Source: Rhizobium sp. RCAM05350 (GTDB lineage Bacteria; Pseudomonadota; Alphaproteobacteria; Rhizobiales; Rhizobiaceae). Taken from it: 64,000 nt of DNA. Of the stretch, positions 52,373 to 61,748 are shown in pieces (the stretch's first letter is position 1; each line of letters starts with the position of its first letter). A program made the position numbers and the translations under genes. The notes under the pieces are model-generated. The model made no database searches, was not told the origin of the DNA, and saw nothing but the letters and a program-made list of their open reading frames with translations. Location: NCBI GenBank assembly GCA_024426085.1, contig CP087971.1, positions 70,001-134,000 on the forward strand, in the 5' to 3' direction.

Positions 52373-53140
52373 TCAGAGCGCCGAGGAGACGCGTTTGAGG
52401 ATGTCGAGATAACCGGCCACATCCCAGGCCGAGCGGCCGATAAACAGACCATCGATATGCGGCTTGGCAATCAGGTCCTCGCAATTGCCGGGATTGACGC
52501 TGCCGCCGTAGAGAACCGGAACGGAAACGCCAAGGCTTGCCTTCGCCCATTCGGCGATCAAGGCATGGCGCTCGTCGGCATAGTCGGCGGAAGCCGGAAT
52601 GCCGTTGACGCCGATCGCCCAGACCGGCTCGTAGGCCAGCAAGACCGGCTTTGCCTTGTCGGCTCCGTCGAGCAGCGCAAGAGCACCTTCGACCTGCCGG
52701 CGCAGCACAATATCTGCCTGCCCGGCCTCGCGCTCGGCCAGCGTTTCGCCGATGCAGATCAGCGGGATCAGGCCGTGGCGGACGGCGGCCGCTGTTTTCA
52801 GGCCGACCGTGCGATCCGTTTCGCCAAAATGCTCGCGCCGTTCGCTATGGCCGAGCTCAACGATATCGAGATTGCAATCCTTCAGCATGACCGGCGAGAT
52901 TTCACCGGTCCAGGCGCCGGCATCATCCCAATGCATGTTCTGCGCGCCGACCTTGACGCTTGTCTGGGCAAGCCGCTCCTTCACCTGGCGGGTGGCTGTG
53001 AACGGCGGAATGACGAAACGCTGGACGCGGTTGTCCCGTGTCGCATCGGCCTCGGCCAGCCCGTCGGCAAAGGCCATGGCCTCAGTGAGTGTCTTGTTCA
53101 TCTTCCAGCTGGTTCCAACCCAGACGGATGTCTTCGTCAT
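52373..53140 (-). CDS. tpiA: Triose-phosphate-isomerase-like protein, probable L-erythrulose 1-phosphate isomerase (TpiA2/EryH)
   Basis: An intact 255-residue TIM barrel. MTKTSVWVGTSWKMNKTLTE carries the catalytic Lys (KMN), VELGHSERREHFGETDR the His, LLAYEPVWAIGVNGIPAS the Glu on loop 6 and VLYGGSVNPGNCEDLIAKP the phosphate loop. The VGTSWKMN start rather than VGNWKMN fits the TpiA2/EryH branch. It overlaps the DeoR gene by 4 nt and precedes rpiB by 27 nt, as in erythritol clusters. Genuine TIM activity cannot be excluded. Confidence 0.88.
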   Translation of the reverse strand: MTKTSVWVGTSWKMNKTLTEAMAFADGLAEADATRDNRVQRFVIPPFTATRQVKERLAQTSVKVGAQNMHWDDAGAWTGEISPVMLKDCNLDIVELGHSERREHFGETDRTVGLKTAAAVRHGLIPLICIGETLAEREAGQADIVLRRQVEGALALLDGADKAKPVLLAYEPVWAIGVNGIPASADYADERHALIAEWAKASLGVSVPVLYGGSVNPGNCEDLIAKPHIDGLFIGRSAWDVAGYLDILKRVSSAL

Positions 53141-53922
53141 GCTGTTTCCTCCGCGGTTTTGCCGCTAATCTTCTGAAGCCTGATGCCGGCGTCCTTGAGG
53201 CCCTGTTCGCAGGACGGTTCGATTTCGGCGCCGGTCAGCACCATGTCGAATGCGTCCAGTTCGGTGAGGAAATGCAGGGCGGACTTGCCGAACTTGCCGT
53301 GATCGACGAGCAGGACGCTGCGCGCCGCCGATTTGATCATCTGCCGCTTGGTCTGGACGACTTCCTGGTCCTGGTGGAAAGCGGATGCGCCGTGGATGGC
53401 CGAACTCGACAGGAAGGCCATGTCGGCCCTCAGCGAGCGCAGGGCCTCTTCCGTGGTGATGCCGAAGAAGCCGTTGAACTTCTTCGAATATTGGCCGCCG
53501 AGCGAAATCACATCGATGCCGGCGACGGCTGCCAGCTTGTTGATCACGCCGAGATTGTTGGTGATCACCGTCAGCGGCCGGATATCCTTGAGATAATCCG
53601 CCACGCCGCCCGCCGTCGAGCCGTCATCGATGATGATGATCTGGCCGGGCTCGATCAGCGTCGCGGCATGTTGTGCCAGCCGCCGCTTTTCTTCCGCGGC
53701 AATTTTCTCGCGGTAGCGGAAATCGCTCTCGAACTGCGGGCTGGACTGGATCGAAGCGCCACCATGGACCTTGCGCAGGAGTCCGGCCTGCTCGAGGTCG
53801 TCGAGATCGCGATGCACCGTCATCTTGCTGACGCCGAAACGGCTGGCGAGATCCTCGACAGAGGCCGAGCCGGCCTCCATGAGGATATCCATAATTTCCT
53901 GCCGCCGGTCTTCAGGCTTCAT
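53137..53922 (-). CDS. DeoR/GlpR-family transcriptional regulator (EryR-like)
   Basis: An intact 261-residue regulator. The N-terminal helix-turn-helix is RRQEIMDILMEAGSASVEDL and RFGVSKMTVHRDLDDLEQAG. The C-terminal DeoR sugar-phosphate domain includes IIIDDGSTAGGVADYLKDI, VITNNLGVINKLAAVAGIDV, LGGQYSKKFNGFFGITTEEA and SVLLVDHGKFGKSALHFL. It heads the operon with tpiA2 and rpiB, overlapping tpiA2 by 4 nt, and likely represses it until a tetrulose or pentulose phosphate appears. Confidence 0.88.
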   Translation of the reverse strand: MKPEDRRQEIMDILMEAGSASVEDLASRFGVSKMTVHRDLDDLEQAGLLRKVHGGASIQSSPQFESDFRYREKIAAEEKRRLAQHAATLIEPGQIIIIDDGSTAGGVADYLKDIRPLTVITNNLGVINKLAAVAGIDVISLGGQYSKKFNGFFGITTEEALRSLRADMAFLSSSAIHGASAFHQDQEVVQTKRQMIKSAARSVLLVDHGKFGKSALHFLTELDAFDMVLTGAEIEPSCEQGLKDAGIRLQKISGKTAEETA

Positions 53923-54546
53923 CGCGCTGCTCTCTCCTGCGGCACAGGCCGCTGAGAGAGTGAAAATATCACGCTAGGTGCGATAAAAACAATCATAATC
54001 ATGTTATTTTGTGATTTTTTTATGAAATGTATGCGCCGCCGACGAGTGTCAGGCGGTTCTAACAGCCTGTTTTTTCATCTGATTCTTTGATTGATGCTGA
54101 TCTCGCTATCGTGAGAGCCTCGCGCGGCGTCCTCAAATTTGCCTGCGTCTGTCGGGCTCGGCTCGGAGCAATGCGACGGGCTATTTAGAGAAGACCGGAT
54201 GCTTCAAGAGCAAATGATGCTCATCCGGCTGGGTTCCATTCCGCTCCAGGAAATACCAGGGCGATGAACCTTCAATAATTAGAGATGATGTTCTGAACGG
54301 CGACGTCACCGCGCCGCGTTTTCGCACACGCTACTTTCTGCGACATGCCGTCATCAGTCTAAATTTCGGCTGTGCGGGGAGGTGTTTGTTGAAAATGGCT
54401 GTTCAATGCAAATCTTGACTACAACAATCTGACATTGTGTCCGCTTTGCCTCTTAAATCCCACGCAGTTTGGAAATATTTTTATTGTTAAGGATATACGG
54501 AGTGCGATATAATACTACAGTTAATCTTCAGGCTTGGAGGTCTGTC
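53923..54546. other. Intergenic region with the SPW gene promoter
   Basis: AT-rich sequence at 53985-54030 should carry the promoter of the DeoR operon. I see no gene in the middle 400 nt. A sigma-70-like promoter lies at 54484-54513 before the SPW gene. Confidence 0.5.
54484..54513 (+). promoter_or_regulatory. Sigma-70-like promoter of the SPW-repeat gene
   Basis: TTGTTA (54484-54489) and a consensus TATAAT (54508-54513) are separated by 18 nt, 33 nt upstream of the ATG at 54547, which has GGAGG in front of it. Confidence 0.55.
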
Positions 54547-54906
54547 ATGGCTAACACAATGATGCAAGGAACAAAGGGGCGGGACTGGGCGAATGTGGTC
54601 CTGGCCCTATGCGTTTTCTTCTCGCCGTGGGTTATCGGCTTTGCTGCTGATGCCGCGCCGAGCTGGAACGCATGGATCGTCGGGTTCATGCTCGGCGCAC
54701 TGGCGGTCGCGACAATATCCGCTTTCGCCGAATGGGAGGAATGGGTCGACTTGGCGCTCGGCCTCTGGCTGGCCGCGTCCCCCTGGCTGCTCGGTTTTAC
54801 AGCCAATATGAACGCGATGTGGACCAGCGTGGTGCTGGGACTGGTCGTCGCCGCCGTATCCCTGTGGGCAGTCTGGGATATTCATCATCCCCACGCTCAC
54901 GCTTGA
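54547..54906 (+). CDS. SPW repeat membrane protein
   Basis: An intact 119-residue protein with four hydrophobic segments arranged as two repeats. Each repeat carries the SPW signature: ALCVFFSPWVIGFAADAAPS and LGLWLAASPWLLGFTANMNA. The tail WAVWDIHHPHAHA is histidine-rich. I start at ATG 54547, where GGAGG lies 8 nt upstream; the frame itself extends further up. The family is common in rhizobia; its function is unknown. Confidence 0.85.
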   Translation: MANTMMQGTKGRDWANVVLALCVFFSPWVIGFAADAAPSWNAWIVGFMLGALAVATISAFAEWEEWVDLALGLWLAASPWLLGFTANMNAMWTSVVLGLVVAAVSLWAVWDIHHPHAHA

Positions 54907-54935
54907 GCCGAGGCATGAGGCTATCGCTGCAAGGA

Positions 54936-54956
54936 CCCGCCGCGCGCAGCGGCGGG
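54936..54956 (+). terminator. Terminator hairpin after the SPW gene
   Basis: CCCGCCGC and GCGGCGGG form a perfect 8-bp stem around GCGCA, 30 nt after the stop, with a TTTTT run 13 nt further on. Confidence 0.6.
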
Positions 54957-55254
54957 CATGCCGCGTTTTTCTTCACGTGCGTTCAGGCATCTTGCCCGCT
55001 CCAGGCTCCGCTCCCCGATATTTTCCCACCCGAGCAGCATTTTTTTCGGCCGGTCGAAGCACGACGAGAGCCGGAAATACCGCTAGTCTGGCATCATCTT
55101 TTCCTCCCCCGTTTCTCGCATCCGCAGTTGCAGCGGAGCGGAAGGACGTGCCATGTGTTTCAGGTACAGAAATTCCAAATGCGTATGCCATTGGAATCCT
55201 GAGGAATGAATCACATATGCAGGCGACGTTGACGCGCGGCGCAAGGGGGGTTGC
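54957..55254. other. Leader region of pncB
   Basis: About 300 nt without a supported gene. AT/GC composition varies, and the last 10 nt hold AAGGGGGGT, a good ribosome-binding site 3-8 nt before the pncB start. Confidence 0.5.
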
Positions 55255-56561
55255 ATGACCAAAACGGATATAGCCCGCCGGGTCTACAACAACGCCTGGA
55301 AGCTCGATCCAGTCGTGCGCAGTCTGCTCGACACGGATTTCTACAAGCTCCTGATGCTGCAGATGATCTGGCGCCTCTATCCGGACGTTGATGCGACATT
55401 CTCAGTGATCAACCGCACCAAGAGCGTTCTTTTGGCCGACGAGATCGACGAGCAGGAACTGCGCGAGCAACTCGATTATGTGCGCGGGCCTGCGGTTTAC
55501 CAAGAAGGAAATGATCTGGCTCGCCGGCAACACGTTCTATGGCCGCAAGCAGATCTTCGCACCCGATTTCCTCGCCTGGCTCGCCGATTTCCAGCTGCCG
55601 GACTACGAGCTGTCCCGCAAGCACGGTCAGTACGAGTTGACCTTCCCCGGCAAGTGGACGCACACCACCATGTGGGAAATCCCGGCACTGGCGATCATCA
55701 ACGAACTGCGTTCCCGCACGGCGATGAAGGACATGGGGCCGTTTGCGCTGGATGTGCTCTATGCCCCGCGCAAAAGCCAAGATGTGGTCCAAGGTCGAGC
55801 AACTCAAGACCTACCCCGATCTGCGCATCTCCGATTTCGGCACCCGCCGGCGCCACAGCTTCCTGTGGCAGCGCTGGTGCGTCGAGGCGCTGAAGGAAGG
55901 CATCGGCAAGTCGTTCTCCGGCACCAGCAACGTGCTTCTCGCCATGGATACCGATCTCGAAGCGCTTGGCACCAATGCACATGAACTGCCGATGGTGGCA
56001 GCAGCCCTTGCCCAGAGCGATCAGGAACTTGGGGCGGCACCCTATAAGGTCCTGCAGGACTGGAACCAACTCTATGGCGGCAACCTGTTGATTGTCCTGC
56101 CCGACGCCTTCGGCACGGCTGCCTTCCTGCGGAATGCCCCGGATTGGGTTGCCGACTGGACCGGCTTTCGGCCAGACAGCGCACCACCGCTCGAGGGCGG
56201 CGAGAAGATCATTGCCTGGTGGAAAAAGATGGGCCACGATCCCAAGGAAAAGCTGCTGATCTTCTCGGATGGCCTTGATGTCGAAACCATCCTCAAAACC
56301 TACCGGCATTTTCACGGGCGGGTGCGCATGAGCTTCGGCTGGGGTACCAACCTGACGAACGATTTTGCCGGTTGCGCGCCGACCCAGATCAGCGGGCTCA
56401 ACCCGATTTCCATCGTCTGCAAGGTCAGCGATGCCAACGGCCGTCCGGCCGTCAAGCTTTCAGACAATCCGCGCAAGGCGACGGGCGAACCGTCAGATGT
56501 CGAGCGCTACCTGAAGTTCTTTGGAACCGAGGATTTTGCGGAGCAGGCCGTCAAAGTCTGA
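55255..56561 (+). CDS. pncB: Nicotinate phosphoribosyltransferase (two frameshifts)
   Basis: Makes nicotinate mononucleotide from nicotinate, PRPP and ATP, the entry of the NAD salvage route. [20 protein letters not shown] and [20 protein letters not shown] begin the protein. An extra C near 55491 and another near 55765 break it; corrected it continues [35 protein letters not shown] sequence, [40 protein letters not shown] and [15 protein letters not shown], with the phosphate-binding residues intact. About 434 residues, normal. It is a single-gene unit bounded by terminators. Confidence 0.92.
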
Positions 56562-56616
56562 GCGGATACTCATGGCCGATCGGCATTTCGCCCGAATTCC
56601 TCGCCCTGAAAACAAA

Positions 56617-56648
56617 AACCCAGCCGGTGGAGGCGTCCGGCTGGGCTT
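56617..56648 (+). terminator. Terminator of pncB
   Basis: CCCAGCCGG and CCGGCTGGG form a perfect 9-bp stem around a 9-nt loop, preceded by AAAAA and followed by CTTGTTTG, 58 nt after the pncB stop. Confidence 0.72.
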
Positions 56649-56691
56649 GTTTGCGCATTCTGTTGAGGGATGCGCCGGGAGGAGAACTGGT

Positions 56692-56959
56692 TTACGTTAC
56701 GCGCTCATGCGTAAGCAGTCCGAGCGCGAAGCGAGCGGGTGGACCATCGACAGCAGGCGGCGCTTGGGAGCCGCGAGCAGGTTGGCCGTATGATTTTTGG
56801 CGCTTACCGTTCCCGGCTGCATCTGGCGAAGCGCTGGCAGCGGAGTAGAGAAGCGTTTTCATTTCATTGGTCGTGACGCCATCCGCACGCATAACGGCAC
56901 GGATCATCAGGGTCCGTCAGAACCTCATGGATGGTCAGATCGCTGTTTGCCTGGTGCAT
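56692..56959 (-). CDS. Small conserved rhizobial hypothetical protein (one frameshift)
   Basis: From an ATG at 56959 the minus strand reads MHQANSDLTIHEVLTDP and, after a 1-nt shift near 56910, MIRAVMRADGVTTNEMKTLL with YSAASASPDAAGNGKRQK. The pattern of a LTIHEVLTDPMIRAVMRADG helix is seen in many short Rhizobiaceae proteins of unknown role. About 88 residues. It is divergent from the TetR gene, so it may be a target of that regulator. Confidence 0.45.
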
Positions 56960-57051
56960 TGGGTATTCCTTCGGTTCATCGTCTTTTTCCGGCGGGCGAT
57001 CCCGTCCGGTGTCTTAAACTTGACATCGTTTTCTAGCGGTGTTACCAGTAA

Positions 57052-57070
57052 GTAACATTCGAATAGTTAC
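57052..57070. promoter_or_regulatory. Putative TetR operator
   Basis: GTAACATTCGAATAGTTAC is an inverted repeat centred on ATTCGAAT, 16 nt before the TetR-family start at 57086. A second motif, GTTACCAGTAAGTAAC, overlaps its left side (57041-57056), so two sites may be stacked. Confidence 0.5.
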
Positions 57071-57085
57071 CGACCGGTCACACCT

Positions 57086-57776
57086 ATGTCAAGAAGCCTT
57101 GTCAATAAAAATTCGAAATCCGTATCGTCTCCGAAACCGGCAGATGTAAGGCTGGAAAAAGGTGACTGTGTGCAGGCGCGCCAGGCGCCGCGAGATCGTA
57201 TTGTTTCAACGGCTTGCGAGCTGTTTCGACAACACGGGATTCTGCGGTATCGGCGTCGATGCGATTGCCGAGGCAGCCGAGACAAACAAGATGACGCTCT
57301 ACCGTCATTTCGGCTCCAAGGACGACCTCATTTGCGAGGCTTTGCGCTTTACTTCCGAGAAAGCGGCCGCCTTCTGGGACCTGCTCGAAGCCTCCCATCC
57401 GAACGATCCGATGGCACAGCTGCAGAGCTGGGTAAAAGCCAGGGCACAGTGTCTCGCCGATGACAAATATGGCTGCGACCTTGCCAATGCGGCCGTAGAA
57501 CTGAAAGAGCAGGGCCATCCGGCCCATGTGGTGATCGAAAACTTCAAGCTTGCCCAACGCCGCCGTCTTGAGAAGCTCTGTCGCGATGCCGGCGTGAGCG
57601 AACCGGAGCTGCTTTCCGATACACTCTCGATGCTGATGGAGGGCGCCCAGGTGAGCAAGCTTGCGACCGGCAGTGAAGGCCCGTCGATGCGGTTCATGCG
57701 GGCCTGCGAGGCCGCCATCGCCTCGTTCCGCCAACCGGCAAGGAATACTGCCGATACGGTCGGTTCAGAAGCCTGA
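57086..57776 (+). CDS. TetR/AcrR-family transcriptional regulator (one frameshift)
   Basis: The first frame MSRSLVNKNSKSVSSPKPAD reaches RIVSTACELFRQHG; an extra G near 57237 breaks it, and correction gives FCGIGVDAIAEAAETNKMTL with YRHFGSKDDLICEAL, the TetR helix-turn-helix. The ligand domain has FWDLLEASHPNDPMAQLQSW and GHPAHVVIENFKLAQRRRLE. About 230 residues. It may repress its own gene and the divergent small protein through the palindrome before its start. The ligand is unknown. Confidence 0.85.
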
Positions 57777-57917
57777 AATCCGGCTTGTAAGATCCTGCTC
57801 GCATAAGCTGATAGCCCGTTCGATCGAAGCTTTCGATGGAACAAACCCGCCTCGCGTCCATTTACTCGTTGATTGAAAAGCGCAGCCTAGCGGCTGCCCG
57901 TCAACGAGAAGGACAGC

Positions 57918-58740
57918 ATGTCCCCTTTCCAGGAGTTTACCGTCAATCCAGACCCCGCAGAGTGGTGGTCGGCGCATCGCGGCGCCTCGCCGATTGTCGG
58001 CACGGCCATTCACAATGGTCGTCATATCCGCAGCGACCTGCAGGATTTCCTTGGCCTCAGCGCCGACCAGCGGCTGCGGGAAGAGGACCCCTTTACCGAA
58101 TTCTTCATCCACGATCTTCCCAATCGGATCGTCTTTCACCGCTCCCGCTTCGAGATCGACATCAACCGCGCACGCAGCGGCGCCATCTATCTCAAGCCGG
58201 AGCAGGCCTGGGGGCTGAAGGTCTGGGCGCAGCAATTGTCCGACGATGCCATCGCCGCCTCGCTTGGTATTCACGACGCCTATTATGCCATGCTGGAAAC
58301 CTACCTCCGCGGCATCGAGCAGCAATACAGCGCCTTCGTCCTTCTCGACATCCACAGCTACAATCACCGCCGCGATGGGGCTGAAGGTCCCGAAATGCCG
58401 TTTGAAAAGGCGCCGCAGATCAATATCGGCACGTCCTCGATGGATCGCCAGCGCTGGGCGCCGGTCCTCGATGCCTTCATCGAACAATTACGCAGCTTCG
58501 AATTTCGCGGCCAGCGCATGGACGTTCGGGGAAAACATCGCCTTTCGGGGCAAGGGCGAGCAGACGCGCTTCGTCCACGAACGGTTCCCTCAAACCGGCT
58601 GCGCCATCGCAATCGAGTTCAAGAAGTTCTTCATGGATGAGTGGACCGGCGAGCCGGATATCGAAACGCTGAAGGCAATGCGGGGGATGATCCGATTGTC
58701 GCTTCCGGTTCTGCTTGAAGCCTTGCAGGTGCGGCTATGA
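57918..58740 (+). CDS. N-formylglutamate amidohydrolase family protein (one frameshift)
   Basis: MSPFQEFTVNPDPAEWWSAH starts a zinc-type FGase-fold hydrolase, with TAIHNGRHIRSDLQDFLGLS (metal His), FHRSRFEIDINRARSGAIYL and FVLLDIHSYNHRRDGAEGPE (metal-binding DIHSYNH). The G run at about 58527 has one extra base; removing it gives DVRENIAFRGKGEQTRFVHE and the end LEALQVRL. About 274 residues. Family members remove formyl groups or cleave related amides. It overlaps the QEGLA gene by 4 nt, as first gene of the operon 57918-62429; no histidine pathway genes are near, so the usual role in histidine breakdown is doubtful. Confidence 0.85.
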
Positions 58741-60636
58741 CCAGCCCGCACCGTAGGCATCGCGAGATCGCCGCCCGCGATCCGCAATGGCTGGAGGAAA
58801 TCCTCGACTGCATTCGCACGGACAAGTCGGTGCGCAAGGATTTCGACAATGGCGGCCGCCTGCATATCGATCGGCCGCTACCCTTCCTGTCCGTGCATAT
58901 CGGCAAGGGGAGGGATGATCTTGCCGCAAGAGACATTGCCGCTGCCAATGCCTCTTATCTGATCGTCAATGATGTCGAGGAAGCCCTGCCGATCATTACA
59001 GCGGTCGGCGGCGTCCTTCGCGGCCGTTTTGGCGCGTTCCTGCTGTTGGATATCGATGAACTCGACCATGACACGCTGATCACCGACGATGCGCCTTATC
59101 TGCCGCCGTTCGAAATCAGGATTGCCTCGACGGCGGATACCGCCGCCAAAGACGCGGCGGAGGCGATGGCCGGAGGCACCGATATCCGCCAGGTCAAGTT
59201 CAGGACACCGCATGTCGAGCGATTTGAACTGAAGACCGATCGCCAGGCTGCGGCACTCGCCGAACAGACTGGGTTTCCCCTGGTCGCCGTCCGGTTCGCG
59301 CCGATCTACCGACAGCCGGAATCGGGCAATACCTATCCCGATCTGCGCGAACGTCTCGTCGCCAACATCTTCGACGCGGGCTTGAAGGCATTCGCGGCTT
59401 TTGTCGGCACGACTCAAAGCTTGAAACTGACGACACACCGGGCACTTGGACGCAAAGCTTTTGTCGATGCCGTTAGCCGCGCCGACCGCAGCTTCGATGA
59501 CGTCGCTTCCAGCTTCGATTTCCTGCTGGCAGTCACGCCCATCAATACCGATGCTGCCTGGCAGGCGTTCAAGGCGGGCAAGTTCAAGCAGGAACCGCAA
59601 TTTCTGTACCGGCCACTGTCCGTGCAGGTTGAAGCCGAAAAACGGAAACTCTTTTCCGTCGCGTTCGATCGCTTCGAGGATCCGGTTCTCTATTATCTCT
59701 ACCACGAGAAGCAACAGGAACTGGACCTGCAGTTGTCGTTGATTTCGGCACGCGAAACCAGCCGTTTCGTCGAATATGGCCGCGCCCTCTACGGTCCAGT
59801 CGAACCGTCGCTCTACCGCGTCGCCACCGACATTCTCGCGAAGACAGCGGCACTTGCCGATGATGGCGATGATATCGAAGGCGCTTCGCAAACCGCAGAT
59901 TGCCACGAGGTCGAGGCCGCGGCGCAAGGCCATGATCGCCGATTACCATCGGCAATATCCGGGTTTTGTGGCCGAAGTCGAATTGCGCGACGACCTGCCG
60001 TCCGGAATGTTGGTCTCGGGCGAACGCCTGCTGATCTCCCGCCACACTTTGATGCCGAGAGGCCGGGTCCATGCGCTTTTGAGCCACGAGATCGGCGTGC
60101 ACCTTCTTACCTATTTCAACGGCTCGGCACAGGGCCTGCGGCTGTTCCGCTCCGGTCTTGCCGGGTATGAGGGCATGCAGGAAGGCCTCGCCGTCTTCTC
60201 CGAATATATGGCCGGTGGCATGACCATCGGGCGGTTGCGCCTGATCGCAGCCCGGGTCGTCGCCTGTTCGGCGATGCTTGAGGGGCGGCCATTTGCCGAG
60301 ACCTATGGCATGCTCGTCGGTGAACACCGGTTCGGGCCGGTTGCGGCCTTCCATCTGACCATGCGGCTCTATCGTGGCGGCGGGCTTGCCAAGGACGCCA
60401 TTTACTTGCGCGGTCTGCTGGAACTGCTCAGCCACCTGAAATCGGGCGGTGCGCTCGATCCGTTCTGGATGGGCAAGATATCTGCCTCGCATTTCCGGGT
60501 GATGCAGGAGTTGAGTTTGCGCGGCCTACTCAAGGCGCCGGTCATCCGCCCGGCTTTCCTCACCCATCCGCAAGCACAGGCCCGCCTCGACAAGGCGCGG
60601 GCAGGACTGAACCCCCTCGATATGATCATCAGTTAG
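58737..60636 (+). CDS. QEGLA-motif protein, DUF1704/MATCAP-like metallopeptidase (one frameshift)
   Basis: MTSPHRRHREIAARDPQWLE starts a protein of about 633 residues called flavohemoglobin expression-modulating QEGLA motif protein in databases. A shift near 59925 joins the 400-residue N-terminal part to YHRQYPGFVAEVELRDDLPS. The catalytic part shows LLSHEIGVHLLTYFNGSAQG (HExxxH zinc motif) and GYEGMQEGLAVFSEYMAGG (QEGLA with the third-ligand Glu). The same DUF1704 domain forms the eukaryotic tubulin detyrosinase MATCAP. Substrate unknown; a C-terminal amino-acid or peptide bond is likely by analogy. It is coupled to the amidohydrolase and followed after 8 nt by an ATP-grasp ligase. Confidence 0.87.
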
Positions 60637-60644
60637 GAGCCACC

Positions 60645-61692
60645 ATGCGCGTCGCATTCTTCGTCAATTCGATCGAGAGCGAGGAACCCGGTTTCACCAC
60701 CACCGCGCTGGCAATGGCTGCGCTCGCCCGTGGCCATGACGTCTGCTACATCGCGCCGGGTGATTTTGTCCTGCGCCCGGACGACAGCCTGATGGTGCAA
60801 GCGACCACAGTTGCCGCCGGAAAATACAAGAACGCCCAGGCGTTCCACGATGGTTTCCAGGGCAAGGACGCCAAGGTCCAGACGATCGACGTTCGCGAGG
60901 TCGACGTCATCTTCCTGCGCAACGATCCGTCGCTCGATTCCGACGACCGGCCATGGGCTGCCCATATCGGCGCAATGTTCGGGCGCCTGGCGAGCGAACG
61001 GGGCTCGATCGTCGTCAATGATCCGTCCGGCCTGGCCCTTGCCCAGAACAAGCTCTATTTCCAGGACTTTCCAAAGGCTGTGCGCCCGGAAACGCTGATC
61101 TCCAAGAGCATCGAGGAAATCCGCGCCTTCATCGCAGATCACCGCAAGGGCGTCATCATCAAGCCGCTGCAGGGATCGGGCAGCAAGAACGTCTTCAAGA
61201 TTGCCACGCCCGACGATGCCAATCTCAATCAGATTTTTGAGGCGGTCAGCGGCGAAGGTTACCTGATCGCGCAAGGCTATCTGCCGGAAGCGAAAGCAGG
61301 CGACATCCGCTTCTTCCTGATGAATGGCAAGCCGCTAGAGCGTGACGGTGCTTATGCCGCCTTCCGTCGAGTCCCGGCCAAGGGCGAGGTCCGTTCCAAC
61401 ATGCACGCGGCCGGCACGGCGGAGGCAGTGAAGATCACCGACGACATTCTTGCCGTTGCAGGAGATGGTTCGCCCGAAGCTGATCGAGGATGGCATGTTC
61501 CTGGTCGGGCTCGACATCGTCGGCGACAAGATCCTCGAGATCAACGTTTTCACGCCGGGCGGACTTCCCGACATCGCCGCCATGCACAAAGTGGATTTTT
61601 CCGAGGACATTATCGAGTCGCTGGAGAAGAAAGCGGCGATCCGCAAAGCCTATGGCGGTGCGATGTCGAACCGGGCGCTGGCCACGCTTTAG
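60645..61692 (+). CDS. Glutathione-synthetase-like ATP-grasp ligase (one frameshift)
   Basis: MRVAFFVNSIESEEPGFTTT with ALAMAALARGHDVCYIAPGD starts the preATP-grasp domain. The ATP-grasp core has VDVIFLRNDPSLDSDDRPWA, KGVIIKPLQGSGSKNVFKIA, GDIRFFLMNGKPLERDGAYA and FRRVPAKGEVRSNMHAAGTA. An extra G near 61461 breaks the frame; correction yields EMVRPKLIEDGMFLVGLDIV, GDKILEINVFTPGGLPDIA with the magnesium-binding EIN. About 349 residues. It joins a carboxylate and an amine using ATP; glutathione itself may not be the product, as it is linked to a peptidase and an amidohydrolase rather than gshA. Confidence 0.87.
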
Positions 61693-61748
61693 GCTGTTTT
61701 CATGGCCCATCTGTGCTATCGCGGGCGCCTCAACGATTGGAAGCACCC

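Noticed and set aside
58878..59933. A 351-residue minus-strand frame
   Set aside because: Antisense to the QEGLA-motif gene; no motif of its own.
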